32,882 bases of DNA from an uncultured Ruminiclostridium sp. (GCA_934462775.1 CAKSIR010000006.1:1-32882); one strand, 5' to 3'; positions 23,486 to 32,714 are shown, counted from the stretch's first letter. Program-made: numbers and translations. The notes: a model not told the origin generated them from the sequence alone.

Positions 23486-24703
23486 ATGGCTAAGTTAAAC
23501 AAGAAAAGCGTAGAAGACTTAAACGTTAAGGGCAAGAAGGTTCTTGTCCGTGTTGACTTCAACGTTCCGCTGAAGGATGGCAAAATCACAAACGACAACA
23601 GAATCGTTGCAGCTCTTCCGACTATCAACAAGTTAGTTGAAAACGGCGCAAAGGTTATCCTCTGCTCACATCTCGGCAAGCCGAAGAACGGTCCTGAGGA
23701 CAAGTTCTCCTTAAAGCCTGCTGCTGACAGACTTGCAGAATTAGTAAACACAAAGGTTATATTTGCTAAGGACGACAACGTAGTTGGCGAAAACGCTAAG
23801 AAGGCAGTTGCTGAAATGAAGGACGGCGAAATCGTTGTTCTTGAAAACACACGTTTCCGCGGCGCTGAAGAAACAAAGAACGGCGAAGAATTCAGCAAGG
23901 AGCTTGCCGACCTTACAGACGGTATCTTCGTTATGGACGCTTTCGGTTCCGCTCACAGAGCGCACGCTTCAACAGCAGGCGTTACAAAGTTCATGAAGGA
24001 AACAGCAGTCGGCTACCTGATGAACAAGGAAATCGAATTCCTCGGCAACGCTGTTGAAAACCCGGTAAGACCTTTCGTTGCAATTCTCGGCGGCGCTAAG
24101 GTTGCTGACAAGCTGAACGTTATCTCCAACCTCCTCGAAAAGTGCGATACACTTATCATCGGCGGCGGTATGGCTTATACATTCTTAAAGGCTAAGGGCT
24201 ATGAAGTAGGTACATCGCTTGTTGACGACGAAAAGGTTGAATACTGCAAGGAAATGATTGCTAAGGCTGAAAAGAACGGCAAGAAGCTTCTTCTCCCAAT
24301 CGATACAACAATCGCTAAGAACTTCCCTGATCCAATCGACGCTCCTATCGAGGTTTCAGTTGTTGACTCCGACAAGATTCCTGCTGATATGATGGGTCTT
24401 GACATCGGTACAAAGACAATGGAACTCTTCGCAGAAGCTGCTAAGTCCGCTAAGACAGTTGTTTGGAACGGACCGATGGGTGTATTCGAAAACCCAACTC
24501 TTGCAAAGGGTACAATCGCTGTTGCTAAGGCTCTTGCAGAAGCAGACGCTACAACAATCATCGGCGGCGGCGACTCCGCAGCTGCAGTTGTACAGCTTGG
24601 CTTCGCTGACAAGATGAGCCACATCTCAACAGGCGGCGGCGCTTCTCTTGAATACCTCGAAGGTAAGGTTCTTCCCGGCATTGCAGTAATTCAGGACAAG
24701 TAA
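23486..24703 (+). CDS. pgk: Phosphoglycerate kinase
   Basis: Converts 1,3-bisphosphoglycerate plus ADP to 3-phosphoglycerate plus ATP. A full-length 405-residue monomer. Motifs: [22 protein letters not shown] (substrate aspartate and asparagine), [41 protein letters not shown] and the nucleotide loop GGGDSAAAV. Codon use is strongly biased, with repeated choice of few codons per residue, as expected for a very abundant enzyme. AAAGGAAG precedes the ATG. A terminator follows immediately, before the rest of the glycolytic genes. Confidence 0.97.
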   Translation: MAKLNKKSVEDLNVKGKKVLVRVDFNVPLKDGKITNDNRIVAALPTINKLVENGAKVILCSHLGKPKNGPEDKFSLKPAADRLAELVNTKVIFAKDDNVVGENAKKAVAEMKDGEIVVLENTRFRGAEETKNGEEFSKELADLTDGIFVMDAFGSAHRAHASTAGVTKFMKETAVGYLMNKEIEFLGNAVENPVRPFVAILGGAKVADKLNVISNLLEKCDTLIIGGGMAYTFLKAKGYEVGTSLVDDEKVEYCKEMIAKAEKNGKKLLLPIDTTIAKNFPDPIDAPIEVSVVDSDKIPADMMGLDIGTKTMELFAEAAKSAKTVVWNGPMGVFENPTLAKGTIAVAKALAEADATTIIGGGDSAAAVVQLGFADKMSHISTGGGASLEYLEGKVLPGIAVIQDK

Positions 24704-24729
24704 GGCTTGCTTAAAAGCTGATAAATTCG

Positions 24730-24768
24730 GGCAGGCAGGGCAGTCCGCCCTGTCTGTCTTTTTATTTT
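24730..24768 (+). terminator. Intrinsic terminator between pgk and the small membrane gene
   Basis: A 12-bp GC-rich stem: 24730-24741 pairs with 24747-24758 (two G-T pairs) around AGTCC, followed by TTTTTATTTT. The ribosome site GGAGGAG of the next gene begins at its tail. I see no convincing promoter between pgk and the next gene, so the terminator probably sets the ratio of pgk to the downstream genes by partial readthrough. Confidence 0.85.
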
Positions 24769-24779
24769 GGAGGAGCAGA

Positions 24780-24974
24780 ATGGACAAGTTAAAGGAAAAA
24801 CTGGGCGAAAAGAATTTCAGAATACTTTGCTTCAGCGTTTTGGGGCTTATTGTTCTGCTGCTTGTAATGTCTGCCGTAAAGCCGAAATCCGTTAATATCT
24901 ACATTAACAACGGCAGCAACTGCCAGATTGGCAGAAGGGCAAAATCAAAGGACAAATCCGGAAAAAATAAATAA
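24780..24974 (+). CDS. Small single-pass membrane protein, unknown function
   Basis: A 64-residue protein with a charged N-terminus (MDKLKEKLGEKNF), one hydrophobic helix at about 15-34 (ILCFSVLGLIVLLLVMSAV), and a basic tail rich in Lys, Ser and Asn. A perfect GGAGGAG site six bases before the ATG makes it credible as a gene. It lies 14 bp before tpiA and directly after the pgk terminator. I do not recognise a family. The tail with repeated K/S/N could be cytoplasmic or external; the positive-inside rule slightly favours an uncertain orientation. Confidence 0.65.
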   Translation: MDKLKEKLGEKNFRILCFSVLGLIVLLLVMSAVKPKSVNIYINNGSNCQIGRRAKSKDKSGKNK

Positions 24975-24988
24975 AGGAGCAATACACA

Positions 24989-25759
24989 ATGAACAAGGCA
25001 ACAAGAAAAGCAGTTATCGCCGGTAACTGGAAAATGAATAAGACAAGACCTGAGGCTAAGGCGCTTCTGGAAGCTATCAAGCCGTTAGTAGCTGACGCAG
25101 GCTGCGAAGTAGTAGCTTGCGTACCTTTCACAAACCTTGAAACAGCTCTTGCTGCAACAGCGGGAACAAACGTCAAGATCGGCGCTGAAAACTGCCACTT
25201 TGAAAAGAGCGGCGCTTTCACAGGCGAAATTTCCGCTGATATGTTAGCTGAAATGGGCGTTGAATACGTTGTACTGGGTCACAGTGAACGCCGTCAGTAT
25301 TTCAACGAAACTGACGAAACAGTAAACAAGAGAACAAAGGCTGCTTTAGCGGCAGGCTTAAAGCCAATCGTTTGCGTTGGCGAGCTTCTTTGGGAACGTG
25401 AATGCGACATTACCGAAGAAGTTATTGCAAAGCAGATTAAGCTTGATTTCTACGGCATTTCCGCTGACGACTTAAAGAAGTGCATCATCGCTTACGAGCC
25501 TGTATGGGCTATCGGTACAGGCAAGACAGCTACTGCTGACCAGGCTGAAGAGGTTTGCGCATTTATCCGTGCAACGCTTGCTAAGCTCTACGGCGCTGAC
25601 GTTGCTGAAACAATCACAATCCAGTACGGCGGTTCAATGAACGCAGGCAACGCTGCCGAACTCCTTTCTAAGAAGGACGTTGACGGCGGCTTAATCGGCG
25701 GCGCAAGCTTAAAGGCTCCCGATTTTGCTGAAATCGTTAAGGCTGCAACAAACGGCTGA
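24989..25759 (+). CDS. tpiA: Triosephosphate isomerase
   Basis: Interconverts dihydroxyacetone phosphate and glyceraldehyde 3-phosphate. A 256-residue TIM barrel with all catalytic residues: N13 and K15 in AGNWKMN, H98 in LGHSERR, E170 in AYEPVWAIGTGK (the flexible loop follows), and the phosphate loop LIGGASL. AAGGAG precedes the ATG. It is 25 bp before gpmI. Confidence 0.97.
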   Translation: MNKATRKAVIAGNWKMNKTRPEAKALLEAIKPLVADAGCEVVACVPFTNLETALAATAGTNVKIGAENCHFEKSGAFTGEISADMLAEMGVEYVVLGHSERRQYFNETDETVNKRTKAALAAGLKPIVCVGELLWERECDITEEVIAKQIKLDFYGISADDLKKCIIAYEPVWAIGTGKTATADQAEEVCAFIRATLAKLYGADVAETITIQYGGSMNAGNAAELLSKKDVDGGLIGGASLKAPDFAEIVKAATNG

Positions 25760-25784
25760 TTAAATATTGTTTAAGGAGAAAAAT

Positions 25785-27356
25785 ATGGCAAAGCCAATTT
25801 TATTAGTAGTAATGGACGGCGTTGGTTTTTCCAAGACAGGTCTTGGCGACGCTGTAACACTTGCCAACACGCCTACGCTTGACAAGCTGATGGCTGACTG
25901 CCCGATGGCTCGTTTAAAGGCTCACGGCGACGCAGTCGGTCTGCCGACAGACGACGACATGGGCAACAGCGAGGTTGGTCATAACGCACTTGGCTGCGGT
26001 CAGATTTATTCGCAGGGCGCAAAGCTTGTAAACGAATCAATCGAAAGCGGCAAGATGTACACCTCCGACGCTTGGAAGGAAATCGTTGGAAACTGCAAGG
26101 CTAACAACTCAACACTTCACTTTATCGGTCTGCTTTCAGACGGTAACGTTCATTCTAACATCTCACATCTTTTCAAGATGCTCAAGGAAGCTAAGGCTGA
26201 GGGCGTAAAGAAAGTAAGATGCCACGTTCTGCTTGACGGACGCGATGTTCCTGCAACGTCTGCTCCTATCTATATTCAGCAGCTTGAGGACTGCCTCGCT
26301 GAACTGAACGACGCCGACTTCGACGGCAGGATTGCAAGCGGCGGCGGACGTATGAAGGTAACAATGGACAGATACCAGGCTGACTGGCCAATGGTTGAAC
26401 TCGGCTGGAATACCCATGTAAAGGGCGAGGGCAGACAGTTCGCAAGCGCTATGGAAGCCGTTGAAACCTTCCGCAAGGAAAACGACGGCATTATCGACCA
26501 GGATCTTCCCGCATTTGTTATTGCTGAAAACGGCGAGCCTGTCGGCAAAATTGTCGACAAGGACAGCGTTATCCTGTTCAACTTCCGCGGCGACCGTGCA
26601 ATTGAGCTTTCTATGGCATTTGACGACGTTGAATTCAACCACTTCAACAGAGGACCGAAGCCTGACGTTTGCTTCGCGGGTATGTTACAGTATGACGGCG
26701 ACTTAAAGCTGCCTGCAAGATACCTTGTAAATCCGCCGGAAATCACAAACACACTTTCCGAGGTGCTTGTAAAGGCAGGCTTACATCAGTATGCGGTTTC
26801 CGAAACTCAGAAGTACGGTCATGTAACTTACTTCTGGAACGGCAACAGAAGCAGCAAGTTCAGCGAAGAGCTTGAAACATTCAAGGAAATTCCTTCCGAC
26901 AATGTAAGCTTTGACCAGCGTCCGTGGATGAAGTCCGCCGACATCGTTGACGACCTGATTGAGGCTATCAAGTCAAAGAAGTACGACTTCCTGCGCTGCA
27001 ACTTCCCCAACGGCGATATGGTCGGACACACAGGCAGCCTGCCTGCAACAATCATCGGCGTTGAATCCGTTGACCTGGGTCTTTCAAGACTTATCAAGGT
27101 TTGCGACGAATACGGCGTTACGCTGCTGGTAACAGCTGACCACGGCAACGCAGACGAAATGCTTGAAAAGAACAAGAAGGGTGAAATCGCGGTAAGAACC
27201 GCTCACTCCCTTAACCCTGTTCCGTTCATCATCTACGACAAGGATGTCAAGTATGCAATCAAGGACGGCAAGTACGGCCTTGCGAACGTTGCTCCGACAG
27301 TTGTAAAGATGCTGGGCTTAGAAGCTCCGTCATGCTGGGAAGCTTCCATGATCTAA
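25785..27356 (+). CDS. gpmI: 2,3-bisphosphoglycerate-independent phosphoglycerate mutase
   Basis: Interconverts 3- and 2-phosphoglycerate with two Mn ions and a phosphoserine intermediate. The start is the ATG at 25785, nine bases after AAGGAG; an upstream in-frame ATG at 25767 lies before that site and is rejected. The 523-residue protein has D11 (VVMDGVG), nucleophile S62 (DMGNSEVGHN), LLDGRDVPATSA, NFRGDRAIE, FPNGDMVGHTGS, TADHGNADEM and RTAHSLNPVPF. Eno and gap are not in the window. A terminator follows. Confidence 0.97.
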   Translation: MAKPILLVVMDGVGFSKTGLGDAVTLANTPTLDKLMADCPMARLKAHGDAVGLPTDDDMGNSEVGHNALGCGQIYSQGAKLVNESIESGKMYTSDAWKEIVGNCKANNSTLHFIGLLSDGNVHSNISHLFKMLKEAKAEGVKKVRCHVLLDGRDVPATSAPIYIQQLEDCLAELNDADFDGRIASGGGRMKVTMDRYQADWPMVELGWNTHVKGEGRQFASAMEAVETFRKENDGIIDQDLPAFVIAENGEPVGKIVDKDSVILFNFRGDRAIELSMAFDDVEFNHFNRGPKPDVCFAGMLQYDGDLKLPARYLVNPPEITNTLSEVLVKAGLHQYAVSETQKYGHVTYFWNGNRSSKFSEELETFKEIPSDNVSFDQRPWMKSADIVDDLIEAIKSKKYDFLRCNFPNGDMVGHTGSLPATIIGVESVDLGLSRLIKVCDEYGVTLLVTADHGNADEMLEKNKKGEIAVRTAHSLNPVPFIIYDKDVKYAIKDGKYGLANVAPTVVKMLGLEAPSCWEASMI

Positions 27357-27367
27357 TTACACATTTT

Positions 27368-27399
27368 GCCCCACGGATTGCCAATCTGTGGGGCTTTTT
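27368..27399 (+). terminator. Intrinsic terminator after gpmI
   Basis: GCCCCACGGATTG (27368-27380) pairs with CAATCTGTGGGGC (27382-27394), with one G-T pair, then TTTTT. It ends the glycolytic unit. Confidence 0.9.
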
Positions 27400-27513
27400 G
27401 TATAATTTGTCATTATTGTAACCTATAAAAAATGCAGTTTGTTAAATATAAACAAAATCTATGAGCATAAACTGTACAAAAGGGCTGATTTTCTAAAATT
27501 GTTCTTACAATAG

Positions 27514-27542
27514 TTGTCAAATCTGATGATTTGTATTATAAT
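27514..27542 (+). promoter_or_regulatory. Promoter of the SNF2-like/GHKL pair
   Basis: TTGTCA at 27514-27519, 17-bp spacer, perfect TATAAT at 27537-27542. The transcript would have a leader of about 50 nt. Upstream, the AT-rich stretch 27400-27513 has no gene; it holds a small dyad TTTGTT/AACAAA (27438-27456). Confidence 0.75.
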
Positions 27543-27599
27543 AAAAGTGGTATATTATAGAGTATATGATTTACTCATTGAAAGGAATGGTCTTAAGGC

Positions 27600-29576
27600 A
27601 TGAATGAAAACAGTATAAAATGGATTTCATTGCATGGAATGGATTTGAATACGCTGAATCTTTCGCTTCCGCAAAGACTTGAGCAGTTCGGCTATGCAGT
27701 TGTGTACGATGAGTTCGGTATGGACAAGGCGACCAAGGCTCAGCTTTGCATTTATAACGAGCTTGCAGAAAAGGAAAAGCCAAATATTCTCATAATCAGC
27801 CCACAGCAGCTTGTTTACAGCTGGTACAAATCGCTGCTTGTGGAGCTTGGCGTAGATTTCAAGTTCATAACAGGCTCCTCCGACACAGAGCTGTACTTCT
27901 CCAGCGAGATTTCAAACCTTTACATAATGAGCGATCAGGTGCTTTCGGAAAACGGTGGGGATAATATAAAGGCGCTGAATTCCAGCGGCATTGTGTGGGA
28001 TCTGATGATAATCGACGGCTCCCTTTCAACAGACGGCTTCAGACCGTCGCTCTATACTTCAAATACGTTTATCAAGACGGAAAAGCTGGCTGTTTTTGCT
28101 CCGTACCCATGCGCTTACGGAGAAGAGCCTGCCGAGATAAGAAAGCTGATAAAAGCGCTGCTTTCTGATAAGGAAAAGTCTGCCGAAGCTGATAATTACG
28201 CGATTGATGAAACAAATGCAGCGTTCTCGGCAGCAACTCCGTTTACGGCATATAGCGGCGAAACCGTGGCAGAACCGAATATAACAGTCATTCCGTATAC
28301 AATTGAACAGAACTATATTCCCTCTTCCAAGAGAATTACAGAAATCAGAACAGGGCTTCCAAGCTATACCCACGGCGGCAACGTATTCGAGGAATACAGC
28401 ATGGATCAGCGTAAGCTGTATCTGCGCAACCGCTATTCGGAGGAAAACCTGAACAAGCTGCGCTCGATTGATACAAAGCTTGACTTATTTTTAAAAAAGA
28501 CAGATGAAATTCTCGGCGGTGACGATAACACTGTAATCGTTTATTTCGACTGCACAAATACAATGGATTACATTTACAAGGCTCTTTGCTCCGTTTATCA
28601 AGGCAAAACCGACATGATAAAGGTGCAGAAGGGCGAGCTGTTTGATACTCAGGCTTTGATGAAGTGCTTTGAGGCAGGCGGACAGAAAAAGCTGCCAAGA
28701 GTTATTCTTGCAACCGATACGCTGAGCGAAAAGTGCGCTGTGAAGAAAATCACTCATATCATAAACTACGAGCTGCCTGACAATCCTGCTGTTTTGCAGC
28801 AGAGATACAGCCGTCACGGCTATGAAAAGGCTGACAATCCCGAATTCATTCTTTTCAAGGACGAGAATGACAAATTCGACAGCCGTATTCTCGGCAAGGT
28901 TCTTGCGGCAAACGTTTACAAGGCCTATTTTTCACATATACCGACAAAAAATATTTACATGAATATTCCCGACGCTGAAATCTATATTTCCAATGCAATG
29001 CTTGATTTAAAGCACGCTGCAAACGATCCCGGAAGCGGCGGCACAGGCAGCGTTGAAGCGGTTTCAAGGCTGATCGACCGATACAATATTCCCGCAGAAG
29101 AAAAGCTTGTCCCGGGTCCGACGGCTCATCAGTATGTGGTAGCGCGGCTTGAAGCGTTAAAAAAGGCTTTTGAGGCGGATGCGCTCATAAATATGCAGGA
29201 TACTGACAAAAAGGCGCTCAAGGAAGCCGTAGCGGAAAAAATCAAGCAGCTTAACAGCGGTCTTGCTTATTACGACGATAAAATGGCGCTGAGGGTAACG
29301 GCTGCAAACGGGCTGAAGAACGATCAGTACGCCGCAGCGGAAAGCAGCCTTTCAGAAAACAAATACGTTATGGGCTGCAAGCAGGCGGCGGAGCTTGTTG
29401 AAAGCAAAATCGGCGGCTCGGGAGAATATCCGCAGATAAAGGCAGAAACAAAAGAGCTTACGGATAACCTGCTGCCGTCTGTATTGTATAATGTATGGAA
29501 ATACTGCACAGAACAAAAGAAAATATACAAACCTTACAGCGAATTTATAAGAAAGTATAACGAGGGGGCTATATAA
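27600..29576 (+). CDS. SNF2-like helicase-fold protein with degenerate catalytic motifs
   Basis: A 658-residue protein I do not recognise as a named family. Its layout follows a SNF2/superfamily 2 helicase, but each motif is eroded. Motif I: DEFGMDKAT at 37-45, where active proteins have DEMGLGKT (Lys kept, Gly and Thr lost). Motif Ia: ILIISPQQLVYSW (63-75). Motif II: WDLMIIDGSL (133-142), where DEAH is expected (Asp kept, Glu lost). Second lobe: VIVYFDCTNTMDYI (312-325), motif V RVILATDTLSEKC (367-379), HIINYELPDNP, and motif VI QQRYSRHGY (400-408), lacking the last arginine finger. Residues about 460-658 are helical and unassigned. The start is weakly supported: AAGGA is 13 nt before the ATG. 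It abuts the GHKL ATPase gene. ATP hydrolysis is probably lost, while the fold may still bind nucleic acid or a partner (inference). Confidence 0.75.
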   Translation: MNENSIKWISLHGMDLNTLNLSLPQRLEQFGYAVVYDEFGMDKATKAQLCIYNELAEKEKPNILIISPQQLVYSWYKSLLVELGVDFKFITGSSDTELYFSSEISNLYIMSDQVLSENGGDNIKALNSSGIVWDLMIIDGSLSTDGFRPSLYTSNTFIKTEKLAVFAPYPCAYGEEPAEIRKLIKALLSDKEKSAEADNYAIDETNAAFSAATPFTAYSGETVAEPNITVIPYTIEQNYIPSSKRITEIRTGLPSYTHGGNVFEEYSMDQRKLYLRNRYSEENLNKLRSIDTKLDLFLKKTDEILGGDDNTVIVYFDCTNTMDYIYKALCSVYQGKTDMIKVQKGELFDTQALMKCFEAGGQKKLPRVILATDTLSEKCAVKKITHIINYELPDNPAVLQQRYSRHGYEKADNPEFILFKDENDKFDSRILGKVLAANVYKAYFSHIPTKNIYMNIPDAEIYISNAMLDLKHAANDPGSGGTGSVEAVSRLIDRYNIPAEEKLVPGPTAHQYVVARLEALKKAFEADALINMQDTDKKALKEAVAEKIKQLNSGLAYYDDKMALRVTAANGLKNDQYAAAESSLSENKYVMGCKQAAELVESKIGGSGEYPQIKAETKELTDNLLPSVLYNVWKYCTEQKKIYKPYSEFIRKYNEGAI

Positions 29577-32500
29577 ATGGCAGAATTTGACGTAAACGAG
29601 CTTATCGGCGACTTTTATCAGGGTCATGCCAACGGTGATGCCGACCGAATGAAGGACGCGCTTGAAAAGCTCCAGAATATGGTCTTTACAGGCTCGATAA
29701 CCAGTCAGCCGTTTATGGATTACTTTAACGAGGTGTTCAGCGGAAGAACTGCGTACAACACCCTGCTTACAGTAAACGACTATCCGAAAGAAAGCGTTAT
29801 CAGAGAGCTTTTCCAGAACATTTTCGGCTGTCACTATAAGACAAAGGACGTTAAGATTGTTGTTAATTTTATCGGCAACGGTCAGGTTAAAATTTCATAT
29901 AACGAAGTTGGATTTTCCATGGAGCAGATTCTGTTCTATCTCAGCTTCGGCAGAAATGACGGCGATAAAAGCCGCGAGGGTCGTTTCGGCGTAGGCGCAA
30001 AGAGCGTGTTTATGAACACCGAATGGTTCTCGCTGCGCTCAAACAATTTCAGCTTCCACATTGTGAACAATGACGGCTCGCTGACCATTACCGAGTTTGA
30101 CCTTTTCGGAACACAGTTTAACGGAACGGAAATCATTTTTAAGGTAAGCGACGAGGACTATGAAAATATCCTCAAGAACTTCAAGACTATTACCGAAGCC
30201 CGCGGCGATTATATCAACATGGTAGAGCTATGCTTTGCATTTAACCGCAAAAAGGCAATGGACATTACCGAAAGCGACCTGGAAACAGCCGACCGTACAT
30301 TCAACATTGCGGTAATGGAAAACAACCAGCTGTTCACAGTTTATAAGGTTGTAAAAAATCAGAAGCAGCCTACCGATATTCCTACAATCCGCTTTATGCA
30401 GAACGGTAAATCCGTAATCGACTTTATCTGCTATGAGGACAAGGGCTTTGTTTACCTGATTCCGTTCGCGGTCGCAAATGCAAAGCGTGACGCTATCTGC
30501 AAGCTGCTTCTTGATAAGTATAACTATTTTTCAACCTACGAGCTGACCGGATTTATGAAGTCGGAGGGTGAAAAGTTCGTTGAGGAAAAGCTGTCTGCGT
30601 TCTTTATCAGCGTGCCTAACGACTACATAACAATGCACAGAACCGGTATCCGCTACGACGCTGAGGAAACCATAACGAAGAAGATTTCTCAGGATCTGCT
30701 TGCCATGATCGGTAAGTACAAGCAGTATTTCGTGCTTGAGTTGCACCTTATTCCAAACGGCACCACATATTTCATGCATCCGAAGTCCTATGCCTTTGAA
30801 TTCTTCAAGAATTTCATCAGCACCAGCAAGCTTGCTAAGGACATTCAGCTCCAATTTCAGGATAACATTTCCCTTCTGCTTCCTGAAAGAGCAGTTCCGA
30901 TCGACTACGCTGAGCTTAAAAAGACCGCCTATGCGGCAACCAAGAGAAACGTTGCAAAGGAAGAGCATGAAAGCGGAGAGGCTGAAAAGAAGTATATCGA
31001 GGGCGCTCTTGAGGATATGCACAATAAGCTTGGCGGCAAAAAGGACGAAAGCATTATTTACGTTGCATACGAATGGGAGTCTGAGGACGGGTCGGAAAAG
31101 GGCAGAGAGTACCTTTACGAGTTCAACTACAACAACACCAGCTACTATATAAGCTCAAAAGCAGCGCCTCATATTACGGACTACAATCTTTACTACCATT
31201 TCAGCTCCCTTGTCAGCAAAATGCTTGGCAAATTCTTAGGCAGCGATAACGAAGTTCCCGATGAAAAATCGCTTGAGGGCGCAATGTCGCTGTTCGACAG
31301 CATCTACGGCGAGGATTACAAGGTACACATGAAGTACTACCAGTTCTACGTTACGCATAACGAAGAACAGTACATTTTCGGCGTATCCAAAATGATAATC
31401 GGAAACCTCAACGACGCTGTAAACACGGTAAAATCCCGCGAGGCGCGAATTGAAACGCATCAGAACTATAATGAAATAATCGCAATGCTTGTAAACTCCT
31501 TCACGCAGGGTAAGGATACGCTTACTTTCCTCCGTGAAATCAAGGAGCAGGGCGGCGAAATCACATTGCAGCTTGATATTAACAAAAAGTACCGCTTCTC
31601 CGCATACGGACGCCAGTTCATGATTCCGTCAAGCATTACAAACGCGGATATGCTGGAAATTATCGGCGATATTTCAGTGCTTATCAAGTGCGGAATGCTT
31701 AACGGCAAGTCCTTTGACTTTGATTACAGCCGCAGCAAGTTCTCGTTCGACAAGAACGTTCTTGTCAAGACCCTTATGAGCGACGCTGTTTCCGAGGAAC
31801 AGATTCAGACAGTCAGCGAAAAAATCTTCGTAAGCGACCTTAAGGTTGACCGCATTGCGCTGCTTGACAGCGGAATGAAGATTATGAAGATTCTTGATAT
31901 CGGCGACGCAATCAGCGACGACGACAGAAAGAGCACCGACAAATACATGATTCTCCGCAACGATTACAGCAAGCTTGAAACTGCGGACATAATCGAGTAC
32001 ATCATTACCGGCAGCGGCACGGACAGCCTGAGAAAGTTCTACTCAAGCACAGAAGAGCCAAACCAGATTATTCCTGACCAGATTCCTTACTACTTCAAGC
32101 CGCTGCCGTCAATTTCAGCGGACGAGTTCAAGTACCTCTGCGACGAATATAAGAAAATTCGTCAGCACAAGGAGGAAAAGAACTACAAGTGCTATTTTGC
32201 AAAGGACATTTCAGCCAAGCTGTTCGGCTACGGCGGTATCTGCTGTGCGTGCAGCTATGAAACAAAGGTTATAAACAGCTTTGTTGTAAAGGAATTTGAA
32301 GTAGGTCTTATTTATAACGACAGCGAGAACGCATTCAGATTTGCACTTTACCTTTGTGCAAACGACGCTCTTGCGGCAAAGGGATGGATGATTTCGGACG
32401 TACTTATCGGCGGTGTTTCACCGTTCAAGTGGATTGAAAACATCAGGGAAAACGGCTCGCTTACACCCGCTGACCTGACCTGTCAGGTTAAGTACCGCCC

Positions 32501-32633
32501 GCAGATTACTTACGATGTAGGCGTTGAAAACAGTAAGGCTGCTGTTATAAATGCAGACGAGGAAGCGATTGACGTTGTTCTTTCTCCCCTTATGGCTGCA
32601 AAATGGTATGTGGACAATACCGAAAACAACTGA
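29577..32633 (+). CDS. Large GHKL (sacsin/Hsp90-like) ATPase-domain protein
   Basis: A 1018-residue protein whose ATG directly follows the stop of the SNF2-like gene. Residues about 68-200 carry a GHKL ATP-binding domain like that of sacsin, Hsp90 and MORC/MutL-like proteins: VIRELFQN with E77 and N81 (N-box), KISYNEVGFSMEQI (105-118, where NE replaces the usual Asp of the DxGxG box), a loop ending FGRNDGDKSREG, and GRFGVGAKSVF (135-145, lid glycines plus Lys142). The remaining 800 residues are not recognised and contain a charged segment at about 455-500. Near the C-terminus C872, C889, C890, C892 and C927 (LCAND) might form a metal site. No nuclease, methylase or protease motif is seen. Base composition matches neighbours, so recent transfer is not suggested. 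Confidence 0.75.
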   Translation: MAEFDVNELIGDFYQGHANGDADRMKDALEKLQNMVFTGSITSQPFMDYFNEVFSGRTAYNTLLTVNDYPKESVIRELFQNIFGCHYKTKDVKIVVNFIGNGQVKISYNEVGFSMEQILFYLSFGRNDGDKSREGRFGVGAKSVFMNTEWFSLRSNNFSFHIVNNDGSLTITEFDLFGTQFNGTEIIFKVSDEDYENILKNFKTITEARGDYINMVELCFAFNRKKAMDITESDLETADRTFNIAVMENNQLFTVYKVVKNQKQPTDIPTIRFMQNGKSVIDFICYEDKGFVYLIPFAVANAKRDAICKLLLDKYNYFSTYELTGFMKSEGEKFVEEKLSAFFISVPNDYITMHRTGIRYDAEETITKKISQDLLAMIGKYKQYFVLELHLIPNGTTYFMHPKSYAFEFFKNFISTSKLAKDIQLQFQDNISLLLPERAVPIDYAELKKTAYAATKRNVAKEEHESGEAEKKYIEGALEDMHNKLGGKKDESIIYVAYEWESEDGSEKGREYLYEFNYNNTSYYISSKAAPHITDYNLYYHFSSLVSKMLGKFLGSDNEVPDEKSLEGAMSLFDSIYGEDYKVHMKYYQFYVTHNEEQYIFGVSKMIIGNLNDAVNTVKSREARIETHQNYNEIIAMLVNSFTQGKDTLTFLREIKEQGGEITLQLDINKKYRFSAYGRQFMIPSSITNADMLEIIGDISVLIKCGMLNGKSFDFDYSRSKFSFDKNVLVKTLMSDAVSEEQIQTVSEKIFVSDLKVDRIALLDSGMKIMKILDIGDAISDDDRKSTDKYMILRNDYSKLETADIIEYIITGSGTDSLRKFYSSTEEPNQIIPDQIPYYFKPLPSISADEFKYLCDEYKKIRQHKEEKNYKCYFAKDISAKLFGYGGICCACSYETKVINSFVVKEFEVGLIYNDSENAFRFALYLCANDALAAKGWMISDVLIGGVSPFKWIENIRENGSLTPADLTCQVKYRPQITYDVGVENSKAAVINADEEAIDVVLSPLMAAKWYVDNTENN

Positions 32634-32664
32634 AAAAATCGGCAGGGCTCGTTATGAGCCCTGC
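32633..32664 (-). terminator. Probable minus-strand terminator downstream of the GHKL gene
   Basis: GCAGGGCTC (32642-32650) and GAGCCCTGC (32656-32664) form a perfect 9-bp stem with loop GTTAT. On the plus strand no T-run follows. On the minus strand the stem is followed by CGA and six T (32638-32633), so it should end transcription entering from a gene to the right, outside the window. It could also work partly in the forward direction. Confidence 0.6.
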
Positions 32665-32690
32665 TCAGCTTGTCGAAAAACGTGCCATGA

Positions 32691-32714
32691 GTAGAATTGC
32701 ATATGCAATTCTAC
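32691..32714. repeat. Perfect 24-bp palindrome
   Basis: Two 12-bp arms (GTAGAATTGCAT and its reverse complement) with no spacer. It may be a transcription-factor site or the fold-back part of a small repeat. It belongs to a series of four inverted repeats in the last 200 bp. Confidence 0.7.

Noticed and set aside
27600..32633. Known anti-phage defence system such as DISARM or Zorya
   Set aside because: No nuclease, methylase, DUF1998 or motor membrane protein accompanies the pair, and the helicase motifs are degenerate.
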